DNA of 64,000 bases from Kriegella aquimaris (lineage in GTDB: Bacteria; Bacteroidota; Bacteroidia; Flavobacteriales; Flavobacteriaceae): assembly GCF_900103215.1 (NCBI RefSeq), contig NZ_FNGV01000009.1, positions 62,001 to 126,000 on the forward strand, read 5' to 3'. A program made the position numbers and the translations under genes. This document shows, piece by piece, positions 18,053-26,836 of this stretch. The notes under the pieces were generated by a model. The model had not been told where the DNA came from, ran no database searches, and worked only from the letters and a program-made list of their open reading frames with translations. Position 1 is the stretch's first letter. The number at the start of each line of letters is the position of its first letter.

Positions 18053-18583
18053 ATGGCATCTAAAGTTATACACGCATATTACGATGATGACGATGTGCTT
18101 ATGCATGCGGTCAAAAAGGTGAAGGCGGCCAAACACCACATCGAAGAGGTGTACTGCCCGTTTCCCGTTCACGGTCTTGACAAGGCTATGGGATTGGCTC
18201 CGACGAGAATTGCCATAACTTCTTTTATTTATGGTTGTTTAGGTTTGTCAGTGGCTACGGTTATGATGAACTATATCATGATTCAAGACTGGCCTCAAGA
18301 TATCGGTGGTAAACCAAGTTTTAGTTACATAGAGAATATGCCGGCTTTTGTGCCCATTATGTTTGAACTTACGGTGTTTTTTGCTGCGCATTTAATGGTT
18401 ATTACGTTCTACTTGAGAAGTAGGTTGTGGCCATTTAAGGAGGCTGAAAATCCTGATGTACGAACTACCGACGACCATTTCGTTATGGAAGTTGAAATAC
18501 ATGACAATGAAGACGAGTTGTGGGATTTGTTGCGTAATACGGGAGCTGTGGAGATTAATATATCAGAAAAAAACAGTCATTGA
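18053..18583 (+). CDS. actD: Alternative complex III subunit D (DUF3341)
   Basis: The start chosen is the ATG at 18053, 2 bp after the actC stop; a longer frame from 18011 would overlap actC and adds a tail without family resemblance. The 176-residue product begins with a small alpha/beta domain (ASKVIHAYYDDDDVLMHAV, VYCPFPVHGLDKAMGL) and then two membrane helices (about 60-80 and 105-125). This is the DUF3341/ActD layout. Family knowledge: ActD anchors to the core of the complex and contributes no redox cofactor. The stop overlaps a TTG at 18580 that opens a slightly longer actE frame. Confidence 0.9.
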   Translation: MASKVIHAYYDDDDVLMHAVKKVKAAKHHIEEVYCPFPVHGLDKAMGLAPTRIAITSFIYGCLGLSVATVMMNYIMIQDWPQDIGGKPSFSYIENMPAFVPIMFELTVFFAAHLMVITFYLRSRLWPFKEAENPDVRTTDDHFVMEVEIHDNEDELWDLLRNTGAVEINISEKNSH

Positions 18584-18585
18584 AT

Positions 18586-19140
18586 ATGAACAGTTTTAGC
18601 AAATTAGGAATTGTATTAGGGTTGGTTCTCTTAGTTGCTTCCTGTAAAAAGGATAGGAGTCCGAATTATCAGTATTTTCCCAATATGTATGAGCCTGTAG
18701 GTTACGAGACATATGGAGAAGTTGATTTTTTACCCAACGGACAAGAGGCAATGTTGCCTGCAGAAAACACGATACCCAGAGGTTGGATGCCATATGGAAT
18801 TGAAAACACTCCAGAAGGTAAAGAACAGGCTAGGTTGTTGATGAGTCCTTTAGATTCACTTCAGAAAGATGAGAATTTGGCCAATGGTGCGCAATTATAT
18901 ACTATTTACTGTGCGATATGTCATGGTGATAAAGGTGACGGGCAAGGAACATTGGTAAAAAGGGAAAAGATTCTAGGGGTACCCAATTATAGTGATGTTG
19001 CTCGAAATATTACTGTGGGAACTACATATCACACCATTCAATATGGTTTGAACTCTATGGGTTCTTATGCCTCACAATTGGATACCAAGGAAATGTGGCA
19101 AGTTTCCGAATATGTGATGAAATTGAAAGAAGACTTATAA
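18586..19140 (+). CDS. actE: Alternative complex III subunit E, monohaem cytochrome c lipoprotein
   Basis: The ATG at 18586 gives 184 residues with a lipoprotein signal, LVLLVASC (lipidated Cys20). A monohaem cytochrome c domain occupies the C-terminal half, with CAICHGDKGDGQG (about residues 110-122) and a likely axial Met in NSMGSYASQ. A TTG two codons upstream (18580) overlaps the actD stop and is less likely. Family knowledge: ActE is a monohaem subunit on the periplasmic face that can accept electrons from ActA and pass them on, here probably to the oxidase encoded just downstream. Confidence 0.9.
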   Translation: MNSFSKLGIVLGLVLLVASCKKDRSPNYQYFPNMYEPVGYETYGEVDFLPNGQEAMLPAENTIPRGWMPYGIENTPEGKEQARLLMSPLDSLQKDENLANGAQLYTIYCAICHGDKGDGQGTLVKREKILGVPNYSDVARNITVGTTYHTIQYGLNSMGSYASQLDTKEMWQVSEYVMKLKEDL

Positions 19141-19164
19141 TAAAATAATACATAGAACATAGAT

Positions 19165-20490
19165 ATGTACACGTTTTCAAATAGATTAAAAATAGGCTCC
19201 TTTATTTTGATGGCAGTGGGTGCGCTATGTATTGTTACCGGATTTTTGTCTGCTCCAGGAACTGTGGAGGAAGCAAAAGCGATAGTGGCAAGTCATAGTG
19301 ATGGTCATGGGGAGTCCCATGGAGAGGAAGTTGGTCATGTGGCCGAGAGTCACGGTGCGGTTGCGCATGGTGAAGAACATGATGCCTCGCATGATGAACA
19401 TTTGTTACATCAACTTCAGAACAGACCTTGGGCAGCACTTTATGTGGCCGCGTTTTTCTTTTTTATGATCGCTTTGGGAGTGTTGGCATTTTATGCGTTA
19501 CAACGGGCAGCTCAAGCAGGATGGTCACCGTTACTGTTCCGAGTTATGGAAGGAATAACCGCATATGTGGTTCCCGGCGGTATTGTTGTGTTCGTTATCT
19601 TGGTACTTTCCGTAATGCATATGAATCACTTGTTTGTATGGATGGATGCCGATGTTGTGGCACATGATAAATTACTGCAAGGCAAGTCAGGGTACCTTAA
19701 CCCTATCTTCTTTTTGATTCGTGCAGCTATATTCTTGGGAGGTTGGATTTTATACCGAGAGTATTCGAGAAAGCTTTCGTTGCGACAAGATGAGTCAAAT
19801 GACAATTCTAATTTTAAGTTGAATTTTAAGATATCCGCAGCCTTTCTAGTCTTTTATCTTATCTCAGAATCGATGATGTCTTGGGATTGGATTATGAGTG
19901 TCGATCCGCACTGGTTTAGCACATTGTTCGGCTGGTATGTATTTGCAAGTATGTTCGTATCGGGTATCACAGTTATAGCCATGGTAACAATTTACCTGAA
20001 ATCTAGAGGTTATTTAGAAGAGGTGAATGATAGTCATGTTCATGATTTGGCCAAGTTTATGTTCGGTATCAGTATTTTTTGGACATATCTCTGGTTTTCC
20101 CAGTTTATGCTTATTTGGTATGCCAATATACCTGAGGAGGTAACTTATTTCATTACACGAATAGAAGATTATAACCTGCCATTCTTTGGTATGATCGCAA
20201 TGAATTTTATTTTCCCCATATTATTGTTAATGAATAGTGACTATAAGCGTATCAATTGGTTTGTGATTCTTGCTGGTATTGTGATTCTAGCGGGGCATTA
20301 TTTGGATATATTTAATATGATTATGCCAGCTACCGTAGGAGACCAATGGTTTATCGGTATTCCTGAGATAGGTTCAATACTGTTCTTTGCCGGATTCTTT
20401 ATATTCTGGGTTTTCAGGGCATTGACCACGGCACCGCTTCAGCCTAAGCGTAACCCGTTTATCGAAGAGAGCAGACATTTTCATTATTAA
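19165..20490 (+). CDS. actF: Alternative complex III subunit F (second quinone-type membrane subunit)
   Basis: A 441-residue integral membrane protein with about ten helices, for example WAALYVAAFFFFMIALGVLAF, FLVFYLISESMMSWDWIMS and FGMIAMNFIFPILLLM. It matches ActF, which is related to the NrfD-like subunit ActC. Between the first and second helices (residues about 40-82) sits a stretch with more than ten histidines, in repeats of the type GHGESHGEE. This loop is not needed for the fold and could bind metal. It lies 24 bp after actE and 34 bp before coxB in the same operon. Confidence 0.9.
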   Translation: MYTFSNRLKIGSFILMAVGALCIVTGFLSAPGTVEEAKAIVASHSDGHGESHGEEVGHVAESHGAVAHGEEHDASHDEHLLHQLQNRPWAALYVAAFFFFMIALGVLAFYALQRAAQAGWSPLLFRVMEGITAYVVPGGIVVFVILVLSVMHMNHLFVWMDADVVAHDKLLQGKSGYLNPIFFLIRAAIFLGGWILYREYSRKLSLRQDESNDNSNFKLNFKISAAFLVFYLISESMMSWDWIMSVDPHWFSTLFGWYVFASMFVSGITVIAMVTIYLKSRGYLEEVNDSHVHDLAKFMFGISIFWTYLWFSQFMLIWYANIPEEVTYFITRIEDYNLPFFGMIAMNFIFPILLLMNSDYKRINWFVILAGIVILAGHYLDIFNMIMPATVGDQWFIGIPEIGSILFFAGFFIFWVFRALTTAPLQPKRNPFIEESRHFHY

Positions 20491-20524
20491 TTGGTTTTTA
20501 AGGTATAATATCTAAAGATATACG

Positions 20525-21583
20525 ATGACGACAATATTAACTTTAGCTGTTTTGATTCTAGTGGCAATTGCTATTTGGCAAATGACCAAGATATTTGAAT
20601 TTTCTCAGCTTAGTGCACAAACATCCGAAGTTGCAAATGATGAAGATAACAAGTACAACGGTTATCTCCTTTTCGCTTTTCTTATATTTATCTATGGAAT
20701 AACAATTTTCAGCTTTTGGAAATATGGTAAAATGCTGTTACCGGAAGCTGCTTCTGAGCATGGTGCGGATTATGATAAATTGGAGCTGGTTTCCTATATC
20801 ATTATCTTTACGGTACAGGCCTTGACCCAAACATTATTACATTATTTTGGATTTAAGTATCGCGGGGAAAAAGGCAAAAAGGCCTTGTTTTATGCCGATA
20901 ACGACCGTTTAGAGTTCATATGGACAATCATACCCGTTATCACTTTGGCCGGCTTGATTCTATGGGGACTTTACACTTGGACTACCATTATGGATGTGAA
21001 TGATGATGATGACCCGCTAATTGTCGAATTATACGCACAACAGTTCAATTGGACAGCTAGATATGCCGGCGACGATAATGTTTTAGGTATGGCGAATGTT
21101 AGAATGATCGATATCGATAAGGCAAATGTGTTAGGCCTTGATGAAGCCGATTCATATGCTGCCGATGATGTTATTGTAAAAGAGCTGCATCTTCCGGTAG
21201 GCCGCAAAGTTAATTTTAAAATGCGTTCCCAGGATGTTTTACATTCTGCTTTTATGCCGCATTTTAGGGCTCAGATGAACTGTGTACCAGGTATGATTAC
21301 CGAATTTTCATTTACTCCTAATAAAACTACTGAAGAAATGCGATTAAACGCTGATGTAGTTGACAAAGTAGAGCGTATTAATAAGATACGGTCAGAAAAG
21401 GCAGCGAAGGGAGAGCCGAATTCAGATCCATGGGAGTTTGATTATATTTTGTTGTGTAATAAAATATGTGGTAAATCACATTACAATATGCAGATGAAGA
21501 TTATTGTCGAAACACAGGAAGAATATGAAGAGTGGATTAAAAGTCAACAGACTTTTGGTAAGACCATGGCTTCAGCACAATAA
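20525..21583 (+). CDS. coxB: Cytochrome c oxidase subunit II
   Basis: A 352-residue subunit II. The C-terminal cupredoxin domain has the CuA elements: LHSAFMPHFR for the first His, then CNKICGKSHYNM with two Cys, a His and a Met. In the canonical motif CxEICGxxHxxM the residue between the cysteines is Glu; here it is Lys. The N-terminal half has about four hydrophobic stretches (residues 3-22, 46-66, 85-105, 133-153) instead of the usual two, so the membrane part is enlarged. Family knowledge: subunit II takes electrons from cytochrome c through CuA. No cytochrome c domain is fused to it. Placement beside actF suggests direct coupling to alternative complex III. Confidence 0.92.
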   Translation: MTTILTLAVLILVAIAIWQMTKIFEFSQLSAQTSEVANDEDNKYNGYLLFAFLIFIYGITIFSFWKYGKMLLPEAASEHGADYDKLELVSYIIIFTVQALTQTLLHYFGFKYRGEKGKKALFYADNDRLEFIWTIIPVITLAGLILWGLYTWTTIMDVNDDDDPLIVELYAQQFNWTARYAGDDNVLGMANVRMIDIDKANVLGLDEADSYAADDVIVKELHLPVGRKVNFKMRSQDVLHSAFMPHFRAQMNCVPGMITEFSFTPNKTTEEMRLNADVVDKVERINKIRSEKAAKGEPNSDPWEFDYILLCNKICGKSHYNMQMKIIVETQEEYEEWIKSQQTFGKTMASAQ

Positions 21584-21623
21584 AAAAAGAATTAAAGAAC
21601 AATAGTAAAAAAATAAATAGATT

Positions 21624-23435
21624 ATGTCTGCCACAGCACACGAACAAGTTGAAGATCATGGGCATCATCATAAAGAGACCTTTGTAACTAAATATATATT
21701 TAGTCAAGATCATAAGATGATATCAAAGCAGTATTTGATTACTGGTTTGATTATGGGTGTTATAGGTATAGCAATGTCATTGCTGTTCAGAATGCAGTTG
21801 GCATGGCCAGGGGAATCGTTTCCTGTTTTTGAGGCTTTGCTTGGCAAATGGGCCCCTGACGGTGTTATGGATGCCGATGTTTATTTGGCACTTGTTACCA
21901 TACATGGTACATTAATGGTGTTTTTTGTATTGACTCAAGGTTTGAGCGGTACTTTTAGTAATCTTTTGATTCCGTTGCAGATTGGTGCACGTGATATGGC
22001 TTCAGGTTTTTTGAATATGTTGTCGTATTGGATGTTTTTTATCTCTTCTGTGATAATGATTTTATCATTGTTTCTTGAAGCAGGACCCGCAGCTGCTGGC
22101 TGGACGGTTTATCCACCTTTGAGTGCCCTTCCAATGGCACAACCTGGTTCAGGTTTGGGTATGACACTCTGGTTGGTGTCAATGACTATATTTATTGCAT
22201 CTTCCTTATTGGGGTCTCTGAATTATATCGTTACCGTATTGAATTTAAGAACCAAGGGTATGTCTATGACACGTTTGCCATTGACAATTTGGGCGTTCTT
22301 TGTGACAGCAATAATCGGCGTAATATCGTTTCCCGTATTACTATCTGCAGGTCTTTTGTTACTTATGGATAGAAGTTTCGGAACGTCATTTTTTCTATCC
22401 GATATTTTTATTCAAGGTGAGGTCTTGCATTACCAAGGTGGGTCACCAGTTTTATATGAACACTTATTTTGGTTCTTAGGCCACCCAGAGGTGTATATCG
22501 TTATTCTCCCTGCAATGGGTATCGTATCAGAAGTAATGGCAGTCAACGCCCGTAAGCCTATCTTTGGCTACCGTGCGATGATCGCCTCTATTTTGGCGAT
22601 TGCTTTTCTTTCGACTATCGTTTGGGGACATCACATGTTTATTTCAGGTATGAATCCGTTCTTGGGTTCTGTATTTACATTCACTACCTTATTGATTGCA
22701 ATACCATCTGCCGTAAAAGCATTTAACTGGATTACCACCCTATGGAAAGGTAATTTACAGTTGAATCCTGGGATGCTGTTTTCCATAGGTATGGTATCTA
22801 CATTTATATCAGGAGGTCTAACGGGAATTATCTTGGGAGATAGTACGTTGGATATCAACGTTCATGATACTTATTTTGTAGTAGCTCACTTCCACTTGGT
22901 AATGGGTATCTCGGCACTATATGGTATGTTTGCGGGTATCTATCACTGGTTCCCTAAAATGTTCCATGGTCGAATGATGAGTAAGAATTTAGGATATGTT
23001 CATTTCTGGATTACGGCGGTCGGATCTTATGGAATCTTTTTCCCTATGCACTTTGTAGGTATGGCCGGGGTGCCGAGAAGGTATTACGAGAATACCAATT
23101 TTCCGATGTTCGACGATTTGACCGATATACAGGTGTTGATGACCGTTTTTGCACTGATTACTGCAGGGGCCCAGTTGATCTTCGCCTATAATTTCATTAG
23201 TAGCATTTTCTACGGAAAGAGAGGAGTTCAAAATCCATGGAAAGCAAATACATTGGAATGGACAACACCTTTAGAGCCTATTCATGGTAACTGGCACGGT
23301 GAAATACCACACGTTCATAGATGGGCCTATGACTATAGTAAGGTTGATGAAAAAGGAGAATATATTATTCCAGGACAAGACTTTATCCCGCAAACGGTTC
23401 CGTTGCTAGACGATGAAGAAGAGTTACAACATTAA
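21624..23435 (+). CDS. coxA: Cytochrome c oxidase subunit I (aa3-type)
   Basis: A 603-residue haem-copper oxidase subunit I with 12 expected helices. Key motifs are TIHGTLMVFF (low-spin haem His), WFLGHPEVYIVILP (CuB His, cross-linked Tyr and the proton-pathway Glu), HHMFISGM (two CuB His) and HDTYFVVAHFHLVMG (haem a3 and haem a ligands). Family knowledge: this is the catalytic subunit that reduces oxygen to water. The presence of E in GHPEVY places it with A1-type aa3 oxidases. It ends the actA-coxA operon. Subunits III and IV are not here; they are at 53668-55775. Confidence 0.95.
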   Translation: MSATAHEQVEDHGHHHKETFVTKYIFSQDHKMISKQYLITGLIMGVIGIAMSLLFRMQLAWPGESFPVFEALLGKWAPDGVMDADVYLALVTIHGTLMVFFVLTQGLSGTFSNLLIPLQIGARDMASGFLNMLSYWMFFISSVIMILSLFLEAGPAAAGWTVYPPLSALPMAQPGSGLGMTLWLVSMTIFIASSLLGSLNYIVTVLNLRTKGMSMTRLPLTIWAFFVTAIIGVISFPVLLSAGLLLLMDRSFGTSFFLSDIFIQGEVLHYQGGSPVLYEHLFWFLGHPEVYIVILPAMGIVSEVMAVNARKPIFGYRAMIASILAIAFLSTIVWGHHMFISGMNPFLGSVFTFTTLLIAIPSAVKAFNWITTLWKGNLQLNPGMLFSIGMVSTFISGGLTGIILGDSTLDINVHDTYFVVAHFHLVMGISALYGMFAGIYHWFPKMFHGRMMSKNLGYVHFWITAVGSYGIFFPMHFVGMAGVPRRYYENTNFPMFDDLTDIQVLMTVFALITAGAQLIFAYNFISSIFYGKRGVQNPWKANTLEWTTPLEPIHGNWHGEIPHVHRWAYDYSKVDEKGEYIIPGQDFIPQTVPLLDDEEELQH

Positions 23436-23451
23436 ACTTGTCTAAATAAAT

Positions 23452-23489
23452 AAAAAAATGCCCAGCTGTATAAGTTGGGCATTTTTTTT
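23452..23489 (+). terminator. Intrinsic terminator after coxA
   Basis: AAATGCCCA (from about 23457) pairs with TGGGCATTT (to about 23483) around the loop GCTGTATAAGT, with an A-run on the left and eight Ts on the right (to 23489). It closes the act-cox operon 17 bp after the stop. Confidence 0.85.
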
Positions 23490-23600
23490 GATATATTTAG
23501 TTGTAGCCCCATGATGGGGTTATAAAGGGGTCTTTTTGCCGTGGGGATGTTATTTGTTCCATATTTCAGGTCTTGAGAAACCCGTAACTAGAATGCTGCT

Positions 23601-24422
23601 ATGAAAAATTTAATCGTTTTATGTACCCTTATATTTTGCTTTCAAGCTTTTGCTCAACGGAAGCCTAAAATTAAGGGTAATAAAAATGTCGTCGAGGTCG
23701 TAGAGAATCTCCCCCCATTCAATGGTATTAAGTTAAATGATGATCTTGAAATAGTACTTCAAAAATCATCTCAAGAAGGATATCAGATTACCGCCGATGA
23801 TAACTTGATCGATGTTTTGAAATTTGATGTGCAAGACAATACCCTGGTCATAAGTTCATATTACAAGATTACCTCGAAAAAAAAACTTGATATTACCATC
23901 AACTATTTTGAATTGAATAATATAGCAATGAACGATGGTCGCATTCGTATGAAAGATGTGATTAAGTCCGATGAGTTAAATGTTAATACATACGGAAGCT
24001 CCAAATTAGAACTCACGGCGGATGCCCCGTTTATTAATATCAACATGGAGGGTAATAGTTCTGGCGATTTCAATCTCGATGGTGATTCGGTAAACATTGT
24101 TTTAAAGGATAGGATTGATGTTCAGGTCTATTCGGGGAGTGATAGCAACACGATTAAAATGTATAAGAATGCCTCTCTAAAAATGGAAGGTACAGCCAAC
24201 ACATTTATGGTGAATCTTCTAGAGAATGCCAACTTGAAAGCCGAACGATTTGAAGCTAATAATGTAACCTTGAACTCAAACGATTCATCTACCGCAATAG
24301 TTAACGCCCTAGATACTTTCGAACTTTCTTCAAGTGGTTCATCGAAGGTATACCTATACGGAAAGGCCAAAATAACTATTCTTGATTTTCTGGATACCTC
24401 CGAACTTCACAAAGAAAAATAG
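23601..24422 (+). CDS. Exported DUF2807 (head-GIN) beta-helix protein
   Basis: A 273-residue protein with a signal peptide (about 1-18, ending AFAQ) followed by a domain of short repeating beta-strands: VENLPPFNGIKLNDDLEIVLQ at the start and later stretches rich in Asn, Ser and Asp such as NVNTYGSSKLELTA and STAIVNALDTFELSSSGSSKVYLYG. This is the pattern of the DUF2807 right-handed beta-helix domain, common in Bacteroidetes. It is labelled a putative autotransporter adhesin in databases, but the biochemical function is unknown. It stands alone between a terminator and the next cluster. Confidence 0.8.
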   Translation: MKNLIVLCTLIFCFQAFAQRKPKIKGNKNVVEVVENLPPFNGIKLNDDLEIVLQKSSQEGYQITADDNLIDVLKFDVQDNTLVISSYYKITSKKKLDITINYFELNNIAMNDGRIRMKDVIKSDELNVNTYGSSKLELTADAPFININMEGNSSGDFNLDGDSVNIVLKDRIDVQVYSGSDSNTIKMYKNASLKMEGTANTFMVNLLENANLKAERFEANNVTLNSNDSSTAIVNALDTFELSSSGSSKVYLYGKAKITILDFLDTSELHKEK

Positions 24423-24693
24423 GCTGTTTCACACTTTTGTGAGTGTTGTCAATAGGTGATTTATATTAAGAGGTGGTTAGCTTTTAATAGCGTTTTTGTT
24501 TTTTCTTAATTATCAAAGTATCTCTAAAAAAGTATTAGGATTAATCAACAATTCTAGCTTATTTTAATAAAGTATTTATAATGGATTTTCCATTGTAAAA
24601 AGGAGGCACTTTTGAATAGTTAAGTATTGGAAAGTTGCTTTAATTGATGTTTTGCAGAACAACTATGGCTTTTTTACAAAATAGTAGTGTTAT

Positions 24694-25755
24694 ATGAATC
24701 TTAGGGACGGTGTAAAGACTTCCGATAATAAGGTTTCCGCAGAAACCGAAAAGTTGGCTGATTTCGTTAAAGACGAAAGTAAGTCGCTAATTGATAGGCT
24801 AGAATGTTATGAAGATATCATAAACTTGGAAGTAGGTGATACCGCACTGAACAGGGCAAAAACTTTGGAAAGGGAGTTTGATATTCGACAGCTTTATCTT
24901 AAGTACGAGGGTGACAACCCTACCGGCACACAAAAAGATCGCATAGCTTTTGCCCAAATGTATGATGCACTTCGAAGAAAGTATGAAGTAACTTCACTTG
25001 CAACTTGTGGAAATTATGGCGTGGCAGTTGCATTGGCCGCTAATCTAGCGGGTATCAAATGTAAAATTTACATTCCTGAGTCTTATCAGACCGATCGTTT
25101 CGCAGAGATGAAATCGCTTGGCGCCGAAATTATTCAGTTGTCTGGCAGTTATGAAGATGTAGTTCGCAAAAGTAGTGCCTTGGCACAACAGAACGATTGG
25201 TACGATGCAAACCCTGGTGGTGCGAATACGCCATTGCAGATTTCCGCATATTCACAAATCGCTTTTGAAATAATTGAAGAGTTGGGTGATGCCCCCAAAT
25301 ATTGTGCAGCTCCGGTTTCGAACGGAACCTTGTTCGCCGGTATTTATAGAGGCTTTGTAAGCATGTATAAACGAGGGAAGACGTCACGAATTCCTAAAAT
25401 GATAGCTGCCTCGTCATCTCGAAAGAATCCGATAGTACAGTCATTTATACAGGGTCTGGACTTTTGTAAGGATTTAGATCCGCACATCGCCAAAGAAACC
25501 AAGTATAATGAACCATTGGTGAACTGGCATAGTTTTGATGGGGAAGAAGCCCTTTATGCGCTCATTCAATCCGAAGGTAGTGCATTCAATATTAGTGATA
25601 AGAAAATGAAGGAAATGAGTAGTTTTTTACTTAAAAAGGAAGGGTTGCGTATTTTGCCTGCAGCCACGGCCGGACTCATTGCTTTATTGGAAATGGATGA
25701 AAAACATAATTTTGAACCGGATCGCTATGTTTCGGTTTTAACAGCGAAATATTAG
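24694..25755 (+). CDS. PLP-dependent enzyme, threonine-synthase-like fold type II
   Basis: The 353-residue protein is a fold-type II PLP enzyme. The PLP lysine is K81 in NPTGTQKDR, equivalent to NPTGSFKDR of threonine synthase, and TCGNYGVAVA (104-113) is the phosphate-holding loop. The region ANPGGANTPLQISAYSQIAFEI (from about residue 174) also follows threonine synthase. The length is short for a classical threonine synthase and the usual Thr pathway genes are absent. It opens a five-gene cluster, with only 4 bp to the DUF1611 gene. The reaction is unknown: beta- or gamma-replacement or elimination on a Ser, Thr or homoserine derivative are family possibilities. An incorrect automatic label of threonine synthase would be easy to make. 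Confidence 0.8.
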   Translation: MNLRDGVKTSDNKVSAETEKLADFVKDESKSLIDRLECYEDIINLEVGDTALNRAKTLEREFDIRQLYLKYEGDNPTGTQKDRIAFAQMYDALRRKYEVTSLATCGNYGVAVALAANLAGIKCKIYIPESYQTDRFAEMKSLGAEIIQLSGSYEDVVRKSSALAQQNDWYDANPGGANTPLQISAYSQIAFEIIEELGDAPKYCAAPVSNGTLFAGIYRGFVSMYKRGKTSRIPKMIAASSSRKNPIVQSFIQGLDFCKDLDPHIAKETKYNEPLVNWHSFDGEEALYALIQSEGSAFNISDKKMKEMSSFLLKKEGLRILPAATAGLIALLEMDEKHNFEPDRYVSVLTAKY

Positions 25756-25759
25756 TGTT

Positions 25760-26836
25760 ATGAAAGAAGAATCTATTGATGGCAAAGCGCTGGTCTATTG
25801 TGAACAAGGTTTCAACACGCCTAATGGAAAAACGGCTCATGGCCTCGTTCGTTTTACCGAGCGTTATGATGTTGTGGGGGTCATCGATAGCAATTATGCA
25901 GGTCAAGATGCGGGAAAAGTGCTTGATGGCAAAAATAATGGCATACCAATCTTCAAAAGTATTGGGGAGGCTACCAAAAAGCTTACCGACATGAACCAAG
26001 TGCCTAAATCGCTCGTTATGGGGCTTGCCCCAGATGGGGGAAGAATGCCTGCACAAGCCAAAATTACCATAAAAAAGGCATTGGAAATGGGGTGGAACGT
26101 TGATAGCGGATTGCATGATTTTTTGACAAACGATAAAGATTTGATGCGCCTTGCCGAGGCAAATGAGTGTCGCGTGCGTGATATAAGAAGAACCCCGGAT
26201 CGCGACAAGCTTCATTTTTTTACTGGGGATATTGAGAAAGTGTCTTGTCTTAAGCTAGCAGTGTTAGGAACCGACTCTGCTATTGGCAAGCGTACCACAG
26301 CTTGGCTGTTAGTACATGGTTTTCGCAATAGCGGAGTGAAGGCCGAAATGATTGGAACCGGTCAGACCGCTTGGATGCAAGGGGCGAAGTACAGTATGGT
26401 CATGGATAGTTGTATAAATGATTTTGTTTCCGGGGAAATAGAACATGCCGTAGTAAGCGCTTGGCGTAATGAAGACCCTGATGTAATAATCATTGAAGGT
26501 CAAGGAAGTTTAATGAACCCCGCTTATCCGGGAGGTTTTGAAATTTTGGCAGCCGGTCGACCCGATTACGTTATTTTACAGCATGCACCGAAAAGGGTGG
26601 AGTATGATGGTTTTCCGGGGTATAAATTACATTCCATAAAAGAACAGATAAATGCCATTCAGGTAATCTCGGGAAAGGAAGTAATTGCCATAACGTTGAA
26701 TCATGAACTTATGGAACCGGAAGAAATATTGCCGGCTTGTGAGGCATTGACGGCTGAAACGGGTTTGCCCACTTTCGACGTTCTAGCCCATGGGCCCGAT
26801 AAACTCATTGCTTTATTGAAGTCGAAGATAAAATGA
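25760..26836 (+). CDS. DUF1611 P-loop protein (DgcN-like)
   Basis: A 358-residue protein with the DUF1611 arrangement. The N-terminal Rossmann-like part (residues 8-155) contains VVGVIDSNYAGQDAGKVLDG and MGLAPDGGRMP. A P-loop domain follows, with GTDSAIGKRTT (170-180), then TGQTAWMQGA, VIIIEGQGSLMNPAYPGG and VILQHAPKR. Family knowledge: one DUF1611 member, DgcN, has been reported to acetylate D-glutamate in marine bacteria, working with an enolase-superfamily partner DgcA. Here the partner-type gene is three genes downstream. The stop overlaps the next start (ATGA at 26833-26836), showing translational coupling. Whether this protein uses D-glutamate or another D-amino acid is not visible from sequence. 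Confidence 0.82.
   Translation: MKEESIDGKALVYCEQGFNTPNGKTAHGLVRFTERYDVVGVIDSNYAGQDAGKVLDGKNNGIPIFKSIGEATKKLTDMNQVPKSLVMGLAPDGGRMPAQAKITIKKALEMGWNVDSGLHDFLTNDKDLMRLAEANECRVRDIRRTPDRDKLHFFTGDIEKVSCLKLAVLGTDSAIGKRTTAWLLVHGFRNSGVKAEMIGTGQTAWMQGAKYSMVMDSCINDFVSGEIEHAVVSAWRNEDPDVIIIEGQGSLMNPAYPGGFEILAAGRPDYVILQHAPKRVEYDGFPGYKLHSIKEQINAIQVISGKEVIAITLNHELMEPEEILPACEALTAETGLPTFDVLAHGPDKLIALLKSKIK

Noticed and set aside
23507-23519. CCCCAT-G-ATGGGG palindrome after the coxA terminator
   Set aside because: Compact GC-rich hairpin without T-run; no function can be assigned and the terminator just before it explains transcript ending.
24580-24594. Inverted repeat AATGGA-TTT-TCCATT upstream of the PLP gene
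   Set aside because: Only 6 bp per arm in AT-rich DNA, likely by chance; no second copy seen to support an operator.
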